Shown here in pieces: positions 6,891 through 14,486 of a stretch of 64,000 bases of DNA. Source of the stretch: UMGS1519 sp050951095 (GTDB lineage: Bacteria > Actinomycetota > Coriobacteriia > Coriobacteriales > Eggerthellaceae); NCBI GenBank assembly GCA_050951095.1, contig JBMNIQ010000005.1:248001-312000 (forward strand). Direction: 5' to 3'. Below the pieces are notes generated by a model. The model was not told the DNA's origin, made no database searches, and was given only the letters and a program-made list of their open reading frames with translations. The translations under genes were made by a program, and so were the position numbers. Positions within the stretch are counted from its first letter, which is position 1. Each line of letters starts with the position of its first letter.

Positions 6891-8195
6891 ATGACCATCA
6901 CGCAGATCGATGCTGCGCGCGCCGGCCTTGTCACGCCGCAGATGCAGCGCGTGGCCGAAAAAGAGGGCCGGGACCCCGAGTGGATCCGGGAACGCGTGGC
7001 GAAGGGCACCATCGCCATTCCCGCAAACGTCAACCATGAGAACCTGGACGCCCACGGCGTGGGGGAGGGCCTGCGCACGAAGGTCAATGTGAACCTGGGC
7101 ATCTCGGGCGATCTGCACGACGAACCCGAGGAGTGGAAGAAGGTCGACATCGCGCACGAGCTGGGCGCCGAGGCCATCATGGACCTTTCGAACGCCGGCA
7201 AGACGCGCGAATTCCGTCGCAAGCTCATTCAGCGCTCCACCGCCATGATCGGCACGGTGCCCATGTACGATGCCATCGGCTATCTGGAGAAGGCGCTCAT
7301 CGCCATCACGCCGCAGGATTTCCTGGACGTCGTCCGCGCGCATGCCGAAGACGGCGTCGACTTCGTCACCATCCATGCCGGCATGAACCGCCGCACCATC
7401 GAGTCGTTCAAGGAGACCGGCCGCCTGATGAACATCGTCAGCCGCGGAGGCTCGCTGATTTTCGCCTGGATGGAGGCCACGGGCAACGAGAACCCGTTCT
7501 ACGAGTACTACGACCAGGTGCTGGAGATCCTGCACGAATACGACGTGACCATCTCCATCGGCGACGCCATGCGTCCCGGCTGCAACTTCGATTCCATGGA
7601 TGCCGGCCAGATCTCCGAGCTCATCGAGATCGGCAAGCTGACGCAGCGCGCGTGGGACGCGGGCGTGCAGGTGATGGTGGAAGGGCCCGGCCATATGGCC
7701 ATAGACGAGATTGCGGCGAACATGAAGCTGGAGAAGCGCCTGTGCCACAACGCGCCGTTCTACGTGCTGGGGCCGCTCGTCACGGATATCGCCCCGGGGT
7801 ACGACCACATCACGGCTGCAATCGGCGGCGCTATCGCGGCCACGGCGGGCGCGGACTTCCTGTGCTACGTGACGCCGGCCGAGCACCTGCGCCTGCCGGA
7901 TGCGGACGACGTGCGCGAGGGCCTGGTGGCCACGAAGATCGCCGCGCATGCCGCGGACATCGCGAAGCACCTTCCGGGTGCGCGCGACCAGGATATCCGC
8001 ATGAGCCAGGCGCGCCACAACCTGGATTGGGAGGCGCAGTTCGCCGAGGCGCTGGATCCGGTGAAGGCGCGCGAATATTACGAGAGCGCTCCGCCCGAGG
8101 AGCCGAATACGTGCAGCATGTGCGGCAAGATGTGCGCCATCCGCACGGTGAACGAGGTCATGGGCGGCAAGGTCATCGACTTGGACTACTGCTAG
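6891..8195 (+). CDS. thiC: Phosphomethylpyrimidine synthase ThiC
   Basis: A 434-residue radical-SAM enzyme that converts aminoimidazole ribotide to HMP phosphate, the pyrimidine half of thiamine. Core motifs include IAIPANVNHENLDAHGVGEG, DLSNAGKTREFRR, GTVPMYDA, VTIHAGMNR, GDAMRPGC, VMVEGPGHMAIDEI and FYVLGPLVTDIAPGYDHI. The C-terminal Fe-S cysteines are Cys408, Cys411 and Cys415 (CSMCGKMC), spaced CX2CX3C rather than the CX2CX4C of E. coli. I believe the short-spaced form occurs in the short ThiC group to which this length belongs. ATG 6891 is set by the riboswitch-embedded ribosome site; an ATG at 6867 lies inside the aptamer. Riboswitch upstream and thiD downstream make ThiC far likelier than a BzaF-type paralogue. 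Confidence 0.95.
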   Translation: MTITQIDAARAGLVTPQMQRVAEKEGRDPEWIRERVAKGTIAIPANVNHENLDAHGVGEGLRTKVNVNLGISGDLHDEPEEWKKVDIAHELGAEAIMDLSNAGKTREFRRKLIQRSTAMIGTVPMYDAIGYLEKALIAITPQDFLDVVRAHAEDGVDFVTIHAGMNRRTIESFKETGRLMNIVSRGGSLIFAWMEATGNENPFYEYYDQVLEILHEYDVTISIGDAMRPGCNFDSMDAGQISELIEIGKLTQRAWDAGVQVMVEGPGHMAIDEIAANMKLEKRLCHNAPFYVLGPLVTDIAPGYDHITAAIGGAIAATAGADFLCYVTPAEHLRLPDADDVREGLVATKIAAHAADIAKHLPGARDQDIRMSQARHNLDWEAQFAEALDPVKAREYYESAPPEEPNTCSMCGKMCAIRTVNEVMGGKVIDLDYC

Positions 8196-8220
8196 CACGC
8201 TAGCGGGGAGGGAGAGAAAG

Positions 8221-9006
8221 ATGAAGACGGTATTGAGCATTGCGGGCTCGGATTCCAGCGGCGGCGCCGGCATCCAGGCCGATATCAAGACCATCACGGT
8301 CCACGGCATGTACGCGGAGACGGCCATCACGGCCGTGACGGCGCAGAATACGCAGGGCGTCGACGGCATCGCGGTGCTCGACCCGGCATTCGTGGCGCAG
8401 CAGATCCGCGCATGCTTCGAGGACATCCGTCCCGATGCCGTGAAGGTGGGCATGGTCGCCACTGCGGAGACCGTTGCGGCCATCGCGGACGAGCTGGAGC
8501 GCTACGACGCGAAGAACATCGTGGTGGACCCGGTGCTGGCGGCAACGAGCGGCGCGTCGCTTGCGGAAGACGACGTGGCGCAGGCCATCATGGAGCGCCT
8601 GGTGCCGCTGGCCACGGTCGTCACCCCGAACATGGCCGAAGCAGCCGTGCTGTCCGGCCGCACCGTGGAATCGCGCGACGACATGGAAGAGGCCGCCGCC
8701 GTCATCAAGGACAAGACGCGCGGCGCCGTGCTGGTGAAGGGCGGCCATCTGGAGGGCGATGCGGACGACCTGCTGCTCACGGAGCACCTCCGCGTGGTGT
8801 GGCTGGGCCATCGCCGCATCAAGACGGACAGCACGCACGGTACGGGATGCACGCTGTCCAGCGCCATCGCATGCGGCCTGGCGCGCGACTACGACGTGCA
8901 GGCCTCCGTGTCGAAGGCGAAATCGTTCGTGGCGGGAGCGCTGGAGAACGCGCCGCATCTGGGGCATGGCAACGGTCCGCTGAACCATATGTGGGACCTG
9001 TTCTAG
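8221..9006 (+). CDS. thiD: Hydroxymethylpyrimidine/phosphomethylpyrimidine kinase
   Basis: A 261-residue ribokinase-fold kinase that phosphorylates HMP and then HMP-P, giving HMP-PP for thiamine phosphate synthesis. Characteristic features are the N-terminus SIAGSDSSGGAGIQADIKT, the HGMYAETAITAVTAQNT segment, VVDPVLAATSGASL, and the C-terminal anion-hole motif DSTHGTGCTLSSAIA with the catalytic Asp/Gly-Thr-Gly-Cys. It follows thiC by 25 nt with a GGGGAGGGAGAG ribosome site and is presumably co-regulated by the TPP riboswitch. No thiE or thiM is in the window. Confidence 0.95.
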   Translation: MKTVLSIAGSDSSGGAGIQADIKTITVHGMYAETAITAVTAQNTQGVDGIAVLDPAFVAQQIRACFEDIRPDAVKVGMVATAETVAAIADELERYDAKNIVVDPVLAATSGASLAEDDVAQAIMERLVPLATVVTPNMAEAAVLSGRTVESRDDMEEAAAVIKDKTRGAVLVKGGHLEGDADDLLLTEHLRVVWLGHRRIKTDSTHGTGCTLSSAIACGLARDYDVQASVSKAKSFVAGALENAPHLGHGNGPLNHMWDLF

Positions 9007-9065
9007 GGGCGTTCCCGACAGCGGGGCGCAACAGCGGAATCCGTCCCTGTGGACGGAGGCATCCG

Positions 9066-9102
9066 GCAGGCGGTATGCGGCGGCGCGTCGCATACCGCCT
9101 GC
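9066..9102 (+). terminator. Inverted repeat downstream of thiD, possible terminator
   Basis: A perfect 14-bp stem: GCAGGCGGTATGCG at 9066-9079 pairs with CGCATACCGCCTGC at 9089-9102 around a 9-nt loop. It lies 60 nt after the thiD stop. There is no U-tract on the plus strand, so Rho-independent termination is uncertain. Confidence 0.45.
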
Positions 9103-9200
9103 TGCTATTCGCACGGTAGACACCCGGTTCCGGAAGGGGCGCGGCATTCCACAAATCTCGTTTTTGCCCATCTTTTCGCACGCCGTTGACGTATGACGAT

Positions 9201-9210
9201 GTTACGTAAC
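9201..9210. promoter_or_regulatory. 10-bp palindrome in the FIST gene upstream region
   Basis: GTTACGTAAC is a perfect palindrome flanked by copies of ACGATG, about 150 nt before the FIST-domain gene. TTGACG at 9186-9191 and TACACT at 9235-9240 are promoter-like but badly spaced relative to each other. The rest of the 9007-9360 gap holds only the inverted repeat at 9066-9102 as far as I can see. Confidence 0.35.
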
Positions 9211-9360
9211 GATGTCCGTTCCGTTACACTTAAAGGGTCTTCAGGAACGTATCTGCAAGACGGGACAGTTTGTGAATCCCTCGATATTCGGCACCACCAA
9301 GCGGTGAGGAGCCGCTTGTGAATCGCATCGGCAAGAAGATCGCAAGAAAAGGAGTTTCAC

Positions 9361-10525
9361 ATGAAAGGTTTCGTTGCTACGTCTACTGCCGCCACGCCTG
9401 CCGAGGCAGGCAAGGAAGTCGCCGGCAAGATCGCCGCAGGCATTACGGATGCAAAGCTGGCCATGGCCTACGGCAGCTGCGATTATGACTCGAAGGCCCT
9501 CCTTGAGGCGGTGGCAGCGAATCTGCCCGGCGTTCCCGTGGTGGGCAATACCTCTTTCACCGGCATCGTCACGCCCGAAGGCTTCGTGGGCGGAGACACC
9601 CCGTTCGTGGGCATTCTGGCCCTGGGCGGCGATGATGTGACCGTCGGCACGGCAGGCTCGCCCGCGCGGCGACGACTGCCCGCGCAAGACCGGCGCCCGC
9701 TTGGCGCGCGAGGCCATGGCGGCTGCCGGCAAGGATACGGCGCCCGACTACTGGTACATGGCGGCATCTCCCGCCGAAGAGGAGTACTACATCAAGGGCG
9801 TGACGGAGGTCATCGGCCGCGTCCCGTATTTCGGCGGCAGCGCGGCGGACAACACCATCGAGGGCAATTGGATGCTCTACAGCGGCACGGACGCGTTCCC
9901 CGACGGCTGCGTCATCGCATTCTTCTACACGGACACGCCGTTCACGAACAAGTTCACGGGCGCCTATGCCGAGACGGACGACTTCGGCGTGGTCACGAAG
10001 ATGAACGGGGACCGCACCATCGCCGAGATCGACGGCAAGCCGGCGCTGCAGGTGTACGCGGACTGGCGCGGTTTGAAGACGGATGAGCTCATGGGCGGCG
10101 ACTTGCTGGCGAAGTCCGTCGTGAGCCCGATCGGCGTCAAGGACCGTCTGGGCGACCTGGTGGCCATTCGCCATCCCATGGGCGGCAACGAGGACCTTTC
10201 CATCAACGTGGGCAACAAGGTGGTGGAGAAGACGTGCGTCATCCGCATGGAGGGCGATGTCGACTGCCTGGTGAACTCCGTGGCGAAGACGGCGGAAGAG
10301 CTGAAGGAGAAGGCTGGCAGGAAGCCCGCCGCGTACTTCTTCGTGCACTGCGGCGGCCGCCGTGCGGCCATCGGCGACCGCATCGACGAGGTTGCGGACG
10401 AGTTCGTGAAGGAAGCGGACGGCGTGCCGTTCATCGCCGAGTTCACGTTCGGCGAATACGGCTTCGAGGATGACGGCCTGAATACGGCCGGCGGCCTGAT
10501 GCTGTCGTTCACCGCCCTGGGCTAG
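9361..10525 (+). pseudogene. FIST N/C-domain sensory protein, interrupted by a +1 frameshift
   Basis: The gene encodes a protein of about 387 residues with FIST_N and FIST_C domains, found in bacterial signal transduction and thought to bind small ligands such as amino acids. The first frame (from ATG 9361, after AAAAGGAG) runs MKGFVATSTAATPAEAGKEV to VGTAGSPAR near 9670. The second frame resumes at once with DDCPRKTGARLAREAMAAAG and continues to TAG at 10525. One extra base in GCGCGGCGACG (about 9665-9675), or a 2-nt loss, explains the shift. Coding on both sides is intact, so it could be a sequencing error or a very recent inactivation. No kinase or cyclase output domain is attached, so this is a stand-alone FIST protein. 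Confidence 0.8.
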
Positions 10526-10643
10526 CCCCCGGCGAAAACCACGGCTCCCGCTTTACGCGAGGGCGGATGAAGGCGCTGTTCCGCTGCGGCGGGGCAGCGC
10601 CGTTCATTGTGCGGGGCGGTCTCTGTGAACGCGCGGTTCGTTC

Positions 10644-10672
10644 TTGCGCTTGCGGGGCTTTCCGCGTAATAT
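10644..10672 (+). promoter_or_regulatory. Sigma-70-type promoter for the transaldolase-rho unit
   Basis: TTGCGC (10644-10649), a 17-nt spacer, then TAATAT (10667-10672). The predicted start is near 10679, leaving a leader of roughly 95 nt before the transaldolase GTG. Confidence 0.65.
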
Positions 10673-10774
10673 GAACGAAATCGGCATACCTGCCGAATTT
10701 CCCTTTTTTTCAACATGATGTGCGCAGCGCATATCTCTGCGCCTGCCCGTACATCCCTGCACAAGGAGGATCCC

Positions 10775-11461
10775 GTGAAGTTCTTTCTGGATACCGCAGA
10801 CCTCGATGAGATCGAAGAGGCGGCTAGCTGGGGCGCCATTGCCGGCGTGACCACGAACCCGTCCCTGTATTCGCGCATCGGCGGAAAGCTGTCCGATTTC
10901 AACAACCATATCAAGCGCATCTGCGATATCGTGGGCCCGGATTGCCCGGTGTCCGCCGAAAGCGTGTCCATGGACCGCGAGGGCATCATCCGCGACGGCC
11001 GCGAGCTGGCCGCCATCGCCCCGAATGTGGTCGTGAAGGTCCCCACGATGGTGGAGGGCCTGGCCGCCACCCGCGTGCTGGCGAACGAGGGCATTCCCGT
11101 GAACATGACGCTGTGCTTCAGCGTGCCGCAGGCCATCCTGGCGGCCCGTGCCGGCGCCCGTTACATCAGCCCGTTCATCGGCCGCTTCGACGACATCTCC
11201 GAAGACGGCCTGGACCAGGTGGCGAACATCGTGACGGCCATCGGCAACTACGACTTCACGGCGAACACCGTGAACCACGAGCAGGTGGAGATCATCGCCG
11301 CATCCGTCCGCAGCGCGAACCACGTCACGCAGTGCGCGCTGATGGGCGCCGACATCGCCACCGTTCCGTTCGCCGTGCTGAAGAAGATGGTCGAGCATCC
11401 TCTGACGGACCGCGGCCTTAAGTCCTTCCTCAAGGATTGGGAGAAAGTGCAGAACGCATGA
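10775..11461 (+). CDS. Transaldolase (TalC/FSA-like small subunit type)
   Basis: A 228-residue class I aldolase of the small transaldolase group; it transfers a dihydroxyacetone unit in the non-oxidative pentose phosphate pathway. N-terminal KFFLDTADLDEIEEA and GVTTNPSL are family motifs. The Schiff-base lysine lies in VVVKVPTMVEGL. The segment NMTLCFSVPQAILAARAGAR followed by YISPFIGRFDD resembles true transaldolases (FS..QA, SPF.GR.DD) more than fructose-6-phosphate aldolase. The start is GTG 10775, 5 nt after AAGGAGG (10763-10769). The stop overlaps the rho start (ATGA). The split transketolase at 36990-38793 would be its partner. Confidence 0.88.
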   Translation: MKFFLDTADLDEIEEAASWGAIAGVTTNPSLYSRIGGKLSDFNNHIKRICDIVGPDCPVSAESVSMDREGIIRDGRELAAIAPNVVVKVPTMVEGLAATRVLANEGIPVNMTLCFSVPQAILAARAGARYISPFIGRFDDISEDGLDQVANIVTAIGNYDFTANTVNHEQVEIIAASVRSANHVTQCALMGADIATVPFAVLKKMVEHPLTDRGLKSFLKDWEKVQNA

Positions 11462-13341
11462 GTTCCGTAGAAGAAGCGCAGCCGACGGCAACGTCGGCTG
11501 CACCCATTGCGGCCGCGGCATCCGCCGCGGCCCCTGCGGCGGCGGATTCGCCTGAGAAGAAGCCCGCCGCGAAGAAGCCCGCGCGCCGCACGCGCAAGAA
11601 GGCGGATGCGGCCGACGGTTCGACGCAGGAGGCCCCGAAGGCGTCCTCGCGGCGTTCGGCTTCGGAAGTATCCGAGGCAGCCGAAAAGCCCCGCAAGACG
11701 CGCGAGAAGGCCGAAAAGCCTGCAGCGAAGGCAGACGGGGCAGACAAGCCCGAGAAGGCCGAGAAGGCTGCAGCGAAGGCCGAGAAGGCCGCGGAGAAAT
11801 CCGGCGACGGCCATGCCGAGGGCTCCGGTGCGCGCAACGACGGCGCGCATGCGGAGAACGACAACGTACACGGCGAAGGCCGTGACGGCGGGTCGCACGA
11901 GGGACGCTCCCCTTACGAGGGCCGCCAGACGCGCCAGCGCAACCAGCGCAACCAGAACCACGGCAAGGGCAATCGCAGCAACAATAGCAACAACGATCGG
12001 CACAACCGCCGTCAGCGCCGCAAGCACCAGGGCCGCGGCAATGCGCCCGTGGAACCGCAGACGAAGCGCGAGGACCTGGCGAAGCTGAAGGTCGCGGAGC
12101 TGCGCGAGAAGGCCGCCGAACTCGACTTGGACACGAAGGGCCTGCTCAAGGCCGACCTGGTCGAAGCCGTGTATCAGGCGCTGGTGAAGAAGGAGGGCTT
12201 CCAGGAAGTCTCCGGCGTGCTGGACATCATGCAGGACGGCTACGGCTTCCTGCGCACGAACGGCTATCTGCCCGGCGAGAACGACGCGTACGTTGCCGCT
12301 AACATGATCCGCCGGAACGGCCTGCGCAAGGGCGACCTGGTCGCCGGCCAGATCCGCCCGGCCCGCGACAACGAGAAGTACGGCGCGCTGCAGCGCATCG
12401 CCACCGTGAACGGCATTCCGCTGGAAGAGCTGGGCAAGCGCGTGCGCTTCTCCGACCTGACGCCGGTGTTCCCGGACGAGCGCCTGGTCATGGAGCGCGG
12501 CCGCAATTCCATCACGGCGCGCGTCATCGACCTGGCCGCACCCATCGGCAAGGGCCAGCGCGGCCTGATCGTGTCGCCGCCGAAGGCCGGCAAGACCACC
12601 GTCTTGAAGGACATCGCGGCCTCCATCACGGAGAACAACCCGGAGGTGCACCTGATGTGCCTTCTGGTGGACGAACGTCCCGAGGAAGTCACGGACATGG
12701 AGCGCTCCGTGCACGGCGAGGTCATCGCCAGCACGTTCGACATGCCGTCCGAGAACCACATCGCCGTGGCCGAGATGGTCATCGAGCGGGCGAAGCGCAT
12801 GGTGGAGAACGGCGAGGACGTCGTGATCCTGCTGGATTCCATCACCCGCCTGGCGCGCGCCTACAACCTGGCGCAACCTGCCAGCGGGCGCATCCTGTCC
12901 GGCGGCGTGGATTCCACGGCGCTGTACCCGCCGAAGCGCTTCCTGGGCGCCGCGCGCAACATCGAGCACGGCGGCAGCCTGACCATCCTGGCATCCGCGC
13001 TGATCGAGACCGGCTCGAAGATGGACGAGGTCATCTTCGAGGAATTCAAGGGCACGGGCAACATGGAGCTGCGCCTGGACCGCAACCTGGCGGATCGCCG
13101 CATCTTCCCGGCCATCGACCCGATCGCGTCCGGCACGCGCAAGGAGGACCTGCTGCTCGATCCGCAGGAGGCGCCGCTCATCTGGGCCGTGCGCCGCATC
13201 CTGGCGAACCTGAACAACACGGAGCGCGCTATGGATATGCTGATCAAGTCCCTGAAGCAGACGGAAAGCAACCGCGAGTTCCTGCTGCGCACGGCGCGCA
13301 AGGCGCAGGGGCGCATGGCAGCGGACCTCAAGGAGTTCTAG
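11458..13341 (+). CDS. rho: Transcription termination factor Rho, with long N-terminal extension
   Basis: A 627-residue hexameric RNA-dependent ATPase that ends transcription. Residues 1-205 are a low-complexity, Ala/Lys/Glu- then Asn/Arg/Gly-rich extension with runs such as KKPAAKKPARRTRKK and RNQRNQNHGKGNRSNNS. Such extensions are known in actinobacterial Rho and bind RNA. The Rho_N domain starts near 207 (LAKLKVAELREKA), then the cold-shock RNA-binding domain (GVLDIMQDGYGFLR), then the ATPase with Walker A PPKAGKTT (Lys379) and VDERPEEVTDM. The bicyclomycin-site and R-loop sequences (LDSITRLARAYN, TGSKMDEVIFEEFKGTGN) are intact. ATG 11458 overlaps the transaldolase TGA, so it is probably translationally coupled. 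Confidence 0.96.
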   Translation: MSSVEEAQPTATSAAPIAAAASAAAPAAADSPEKKPAAKKPARRTRKKADAADGSTQEAPKASSRRSASEVSEAAEKPRKTREKAEKPAAKADGADKPEKAEKAAAKAEKAAEKSGDGHAEGSGARNDGAHAENDNVHGEGRDGGSHEGRSPYEGRQTRQRNQRNQNHGKGNRSNNSNNDRHNRRQRRKHQGRGNAPVEPQTKREDLAKLKVAELREKAAELDLDTKGLLKADLVEAVYQALVKKEGFQEVSGVLDIMQDGYGFLRTNGYLPGENDAYVAANMIRRNGLRKGDLVAGQIRPARDNEKYGALQRIATVNGIPLEELGKRVRFSDLTPVFPDERLVMERGRNSITARVIDLAAPIGKGQRGLIVSPPKAGKTTVLKDIAASITENNPEVHLMCLLVDERPEEVTDMERSVHGEVIASTFDMPSENHIAVAEMVIERAKRMVENGEDVVILLDSITRLARAYNLAQPASGRILSGGVDSTALYPPKRFLGAARNIEHGGSLTILASALIETGSKMDEVIFEEFKGTGNMELRLDRNLADRRIFPAIDPIASGTRKEDLLLDPQEAPLIWAVRRILANLNNTERAMDMLIKSLKQTESNREFLLRTARKAQGRMAADLKEF

Positions 13342-13385
13342 CATCCGCGCCGCCGCTGCGCGATCGGTAAGGGAGGTTGCCGAAT

Positions 13386-14486
13386 ATGGACAGCGAACAG
13401 AACGACAACGCCGCCGGGGCCGGACGGCCGGAGCCGCAGGCGCCTTCGGGTGCGGCTCCCGTGCCGCCCGCTCCCGCTCCCGCTGCCGCGGGGGCGCCGG
13501 CCGCCGCGCCGCGCAAGAGCGGCAACGGTTGGAAGATAGCCATCGCGATCATCGCCGCCGTGGTCGTCCTCGTCATCGCCGGCATGGCATCGTGCTCGAG
13601 CATGGTGCAGAGCACCGGCGGGTCCAGTCTGCTGCCGAGCAGCCTGTTCGGCAGCTCCGACCAGAAGACGGCATCCGAGCCGAACACCATCGCCATCATC
13701 ACGATGGACGGCACCATCCAGTACGACGGGACGGCGTGCAGCCCCGAAGGGCTGAAGGACCTGCTGAAGCAGGCGGAGGATGACGGCAACGTTTCCGCCA
13801 TCGTCCTGCGTGTGAATTCCGGCGGCGGCACGTCCACGGCCGGCGAGGAGATGAGCAAGCTGGTGAAGGATTGCAGCAAGCCCGTGGTGGTTTCCGCTGC
13901 GTCCATCGACGCGTCGGCCGCGTACGAGATCTCGTCGCAGGCGGACTACCTGTATGCGGCGAAGTCCTCCGAGGTGGGCGCCATCGGCACGGCCATGCAG
14001 GTCACGAACTACTCCGGCCTGCTGAAGATGCTCGGCATCAGCGTCGACGACATCGTCAGCGCCGACAGCAAGGACTCCAGCTACGGCACGCGCGCGCTCA
14101 CGAAGAAGGAGCGCAAGTACTATCAGGATATGGTCGACCAGATCAACGACCAGTTCATCAGCACGGTCGCCGAAGGCCGCAACATGTCGAAGGCGCAGGT
14201 GAGAAAACTTGCCACAGGCCTGCCGTTCACAGGCCTGGACGCCGTTGACAACGGCCTGTTCGACGAGATCGGCACGTTGGACGACGCCTGCAAGAAGGCA
14301 TCGCAGCTGGCGGGCGGCGGCGACGACTACCACACCATGGACTTGACGGAATCGAACGACCTGGATAGCCTCATGGAGCTGTTGGGGAACAGCGAAAGCA
14401 GCTCGGACGGCGACAGCATCACCGTATCGAAGGACGAGCTGGCCAAAGCATTGAAGGAGCTTAAGAGCAATGGCATCTCGCAATAA
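13386..14486 (+). CDS. sppA: Signal peptide peptidase SppA (S49 family), membrane-anchored
   Basis: A 366-residue short-form SppA that degrades signal peptides left in the membrane. The N-terminal 48 residues are Pro/Ala-rich and cytoplasmic. One membrane span follows (about 49-70, KIAIAIIAAVVVLVIAGM), then the extracytoplasmic S49 domain. The catalytic Ser is in SIDASAAYEIS (codon 13914-13916) and the general-base Lys in SADSKDSSYG (codon 14070-14072), aligning with Ser147 and Lys199 of Bacillus SppA. ATG 13386 follows GGGAGG; an upstream TTG is too close to that site. It overlaps the next gene by 17 nt. Confidence 0.88.
   Translation: MDSEQNDNAAGAGRPEPQAPSGAAPVPPAPAPAAAGAPAAAPRKSGNGWKIAIAIIAAVVVLVIAGMASCSSMVQSTGGSSLLPSSLFGSSDQKTASEPNTIAIITMDGTIQYDGTACSPEGLKDLLKQAEDDGNVSAIVLRVNSGGGTSTAGEEMSKLVKDCSKPVVVSAASIDASAAYEISSQADYLYAAKSSEVGAIGTAMQVTNYSGLLKMLGISVDDIVSADSKDSSYGTRALTKKERKYYQDMVDQINDQFISTVAEGRNMSKAQVRKLATGLPFTGLDAVDNGLFDEIGTLDDACKKASQLAGGGDDYHTMDLTESNDLDSLMELLGNSESSSDGDSITVSKDELAKALKELKSNGISQ

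Noticed and set aside
9361..10525. Two separate genes at the FIST locus
   Set aside because: The two frames join to one continuous FIST_N-FIST_C protein with no ribosome site at the junction.
11560..11800. Repeated GAGAAGGCC-type units as a possible CRISPR or satellite
   Set aside because: They are in-frame codons of the low-complexity Rho extension, with irregular spacing and no spacers.
11248..13344. A 698-codon frame antisense to rho
   Set aside because: Shadow of rho; hydrophobic stretches mirror the repetitive rho N-terminus rather than real membrane spans.
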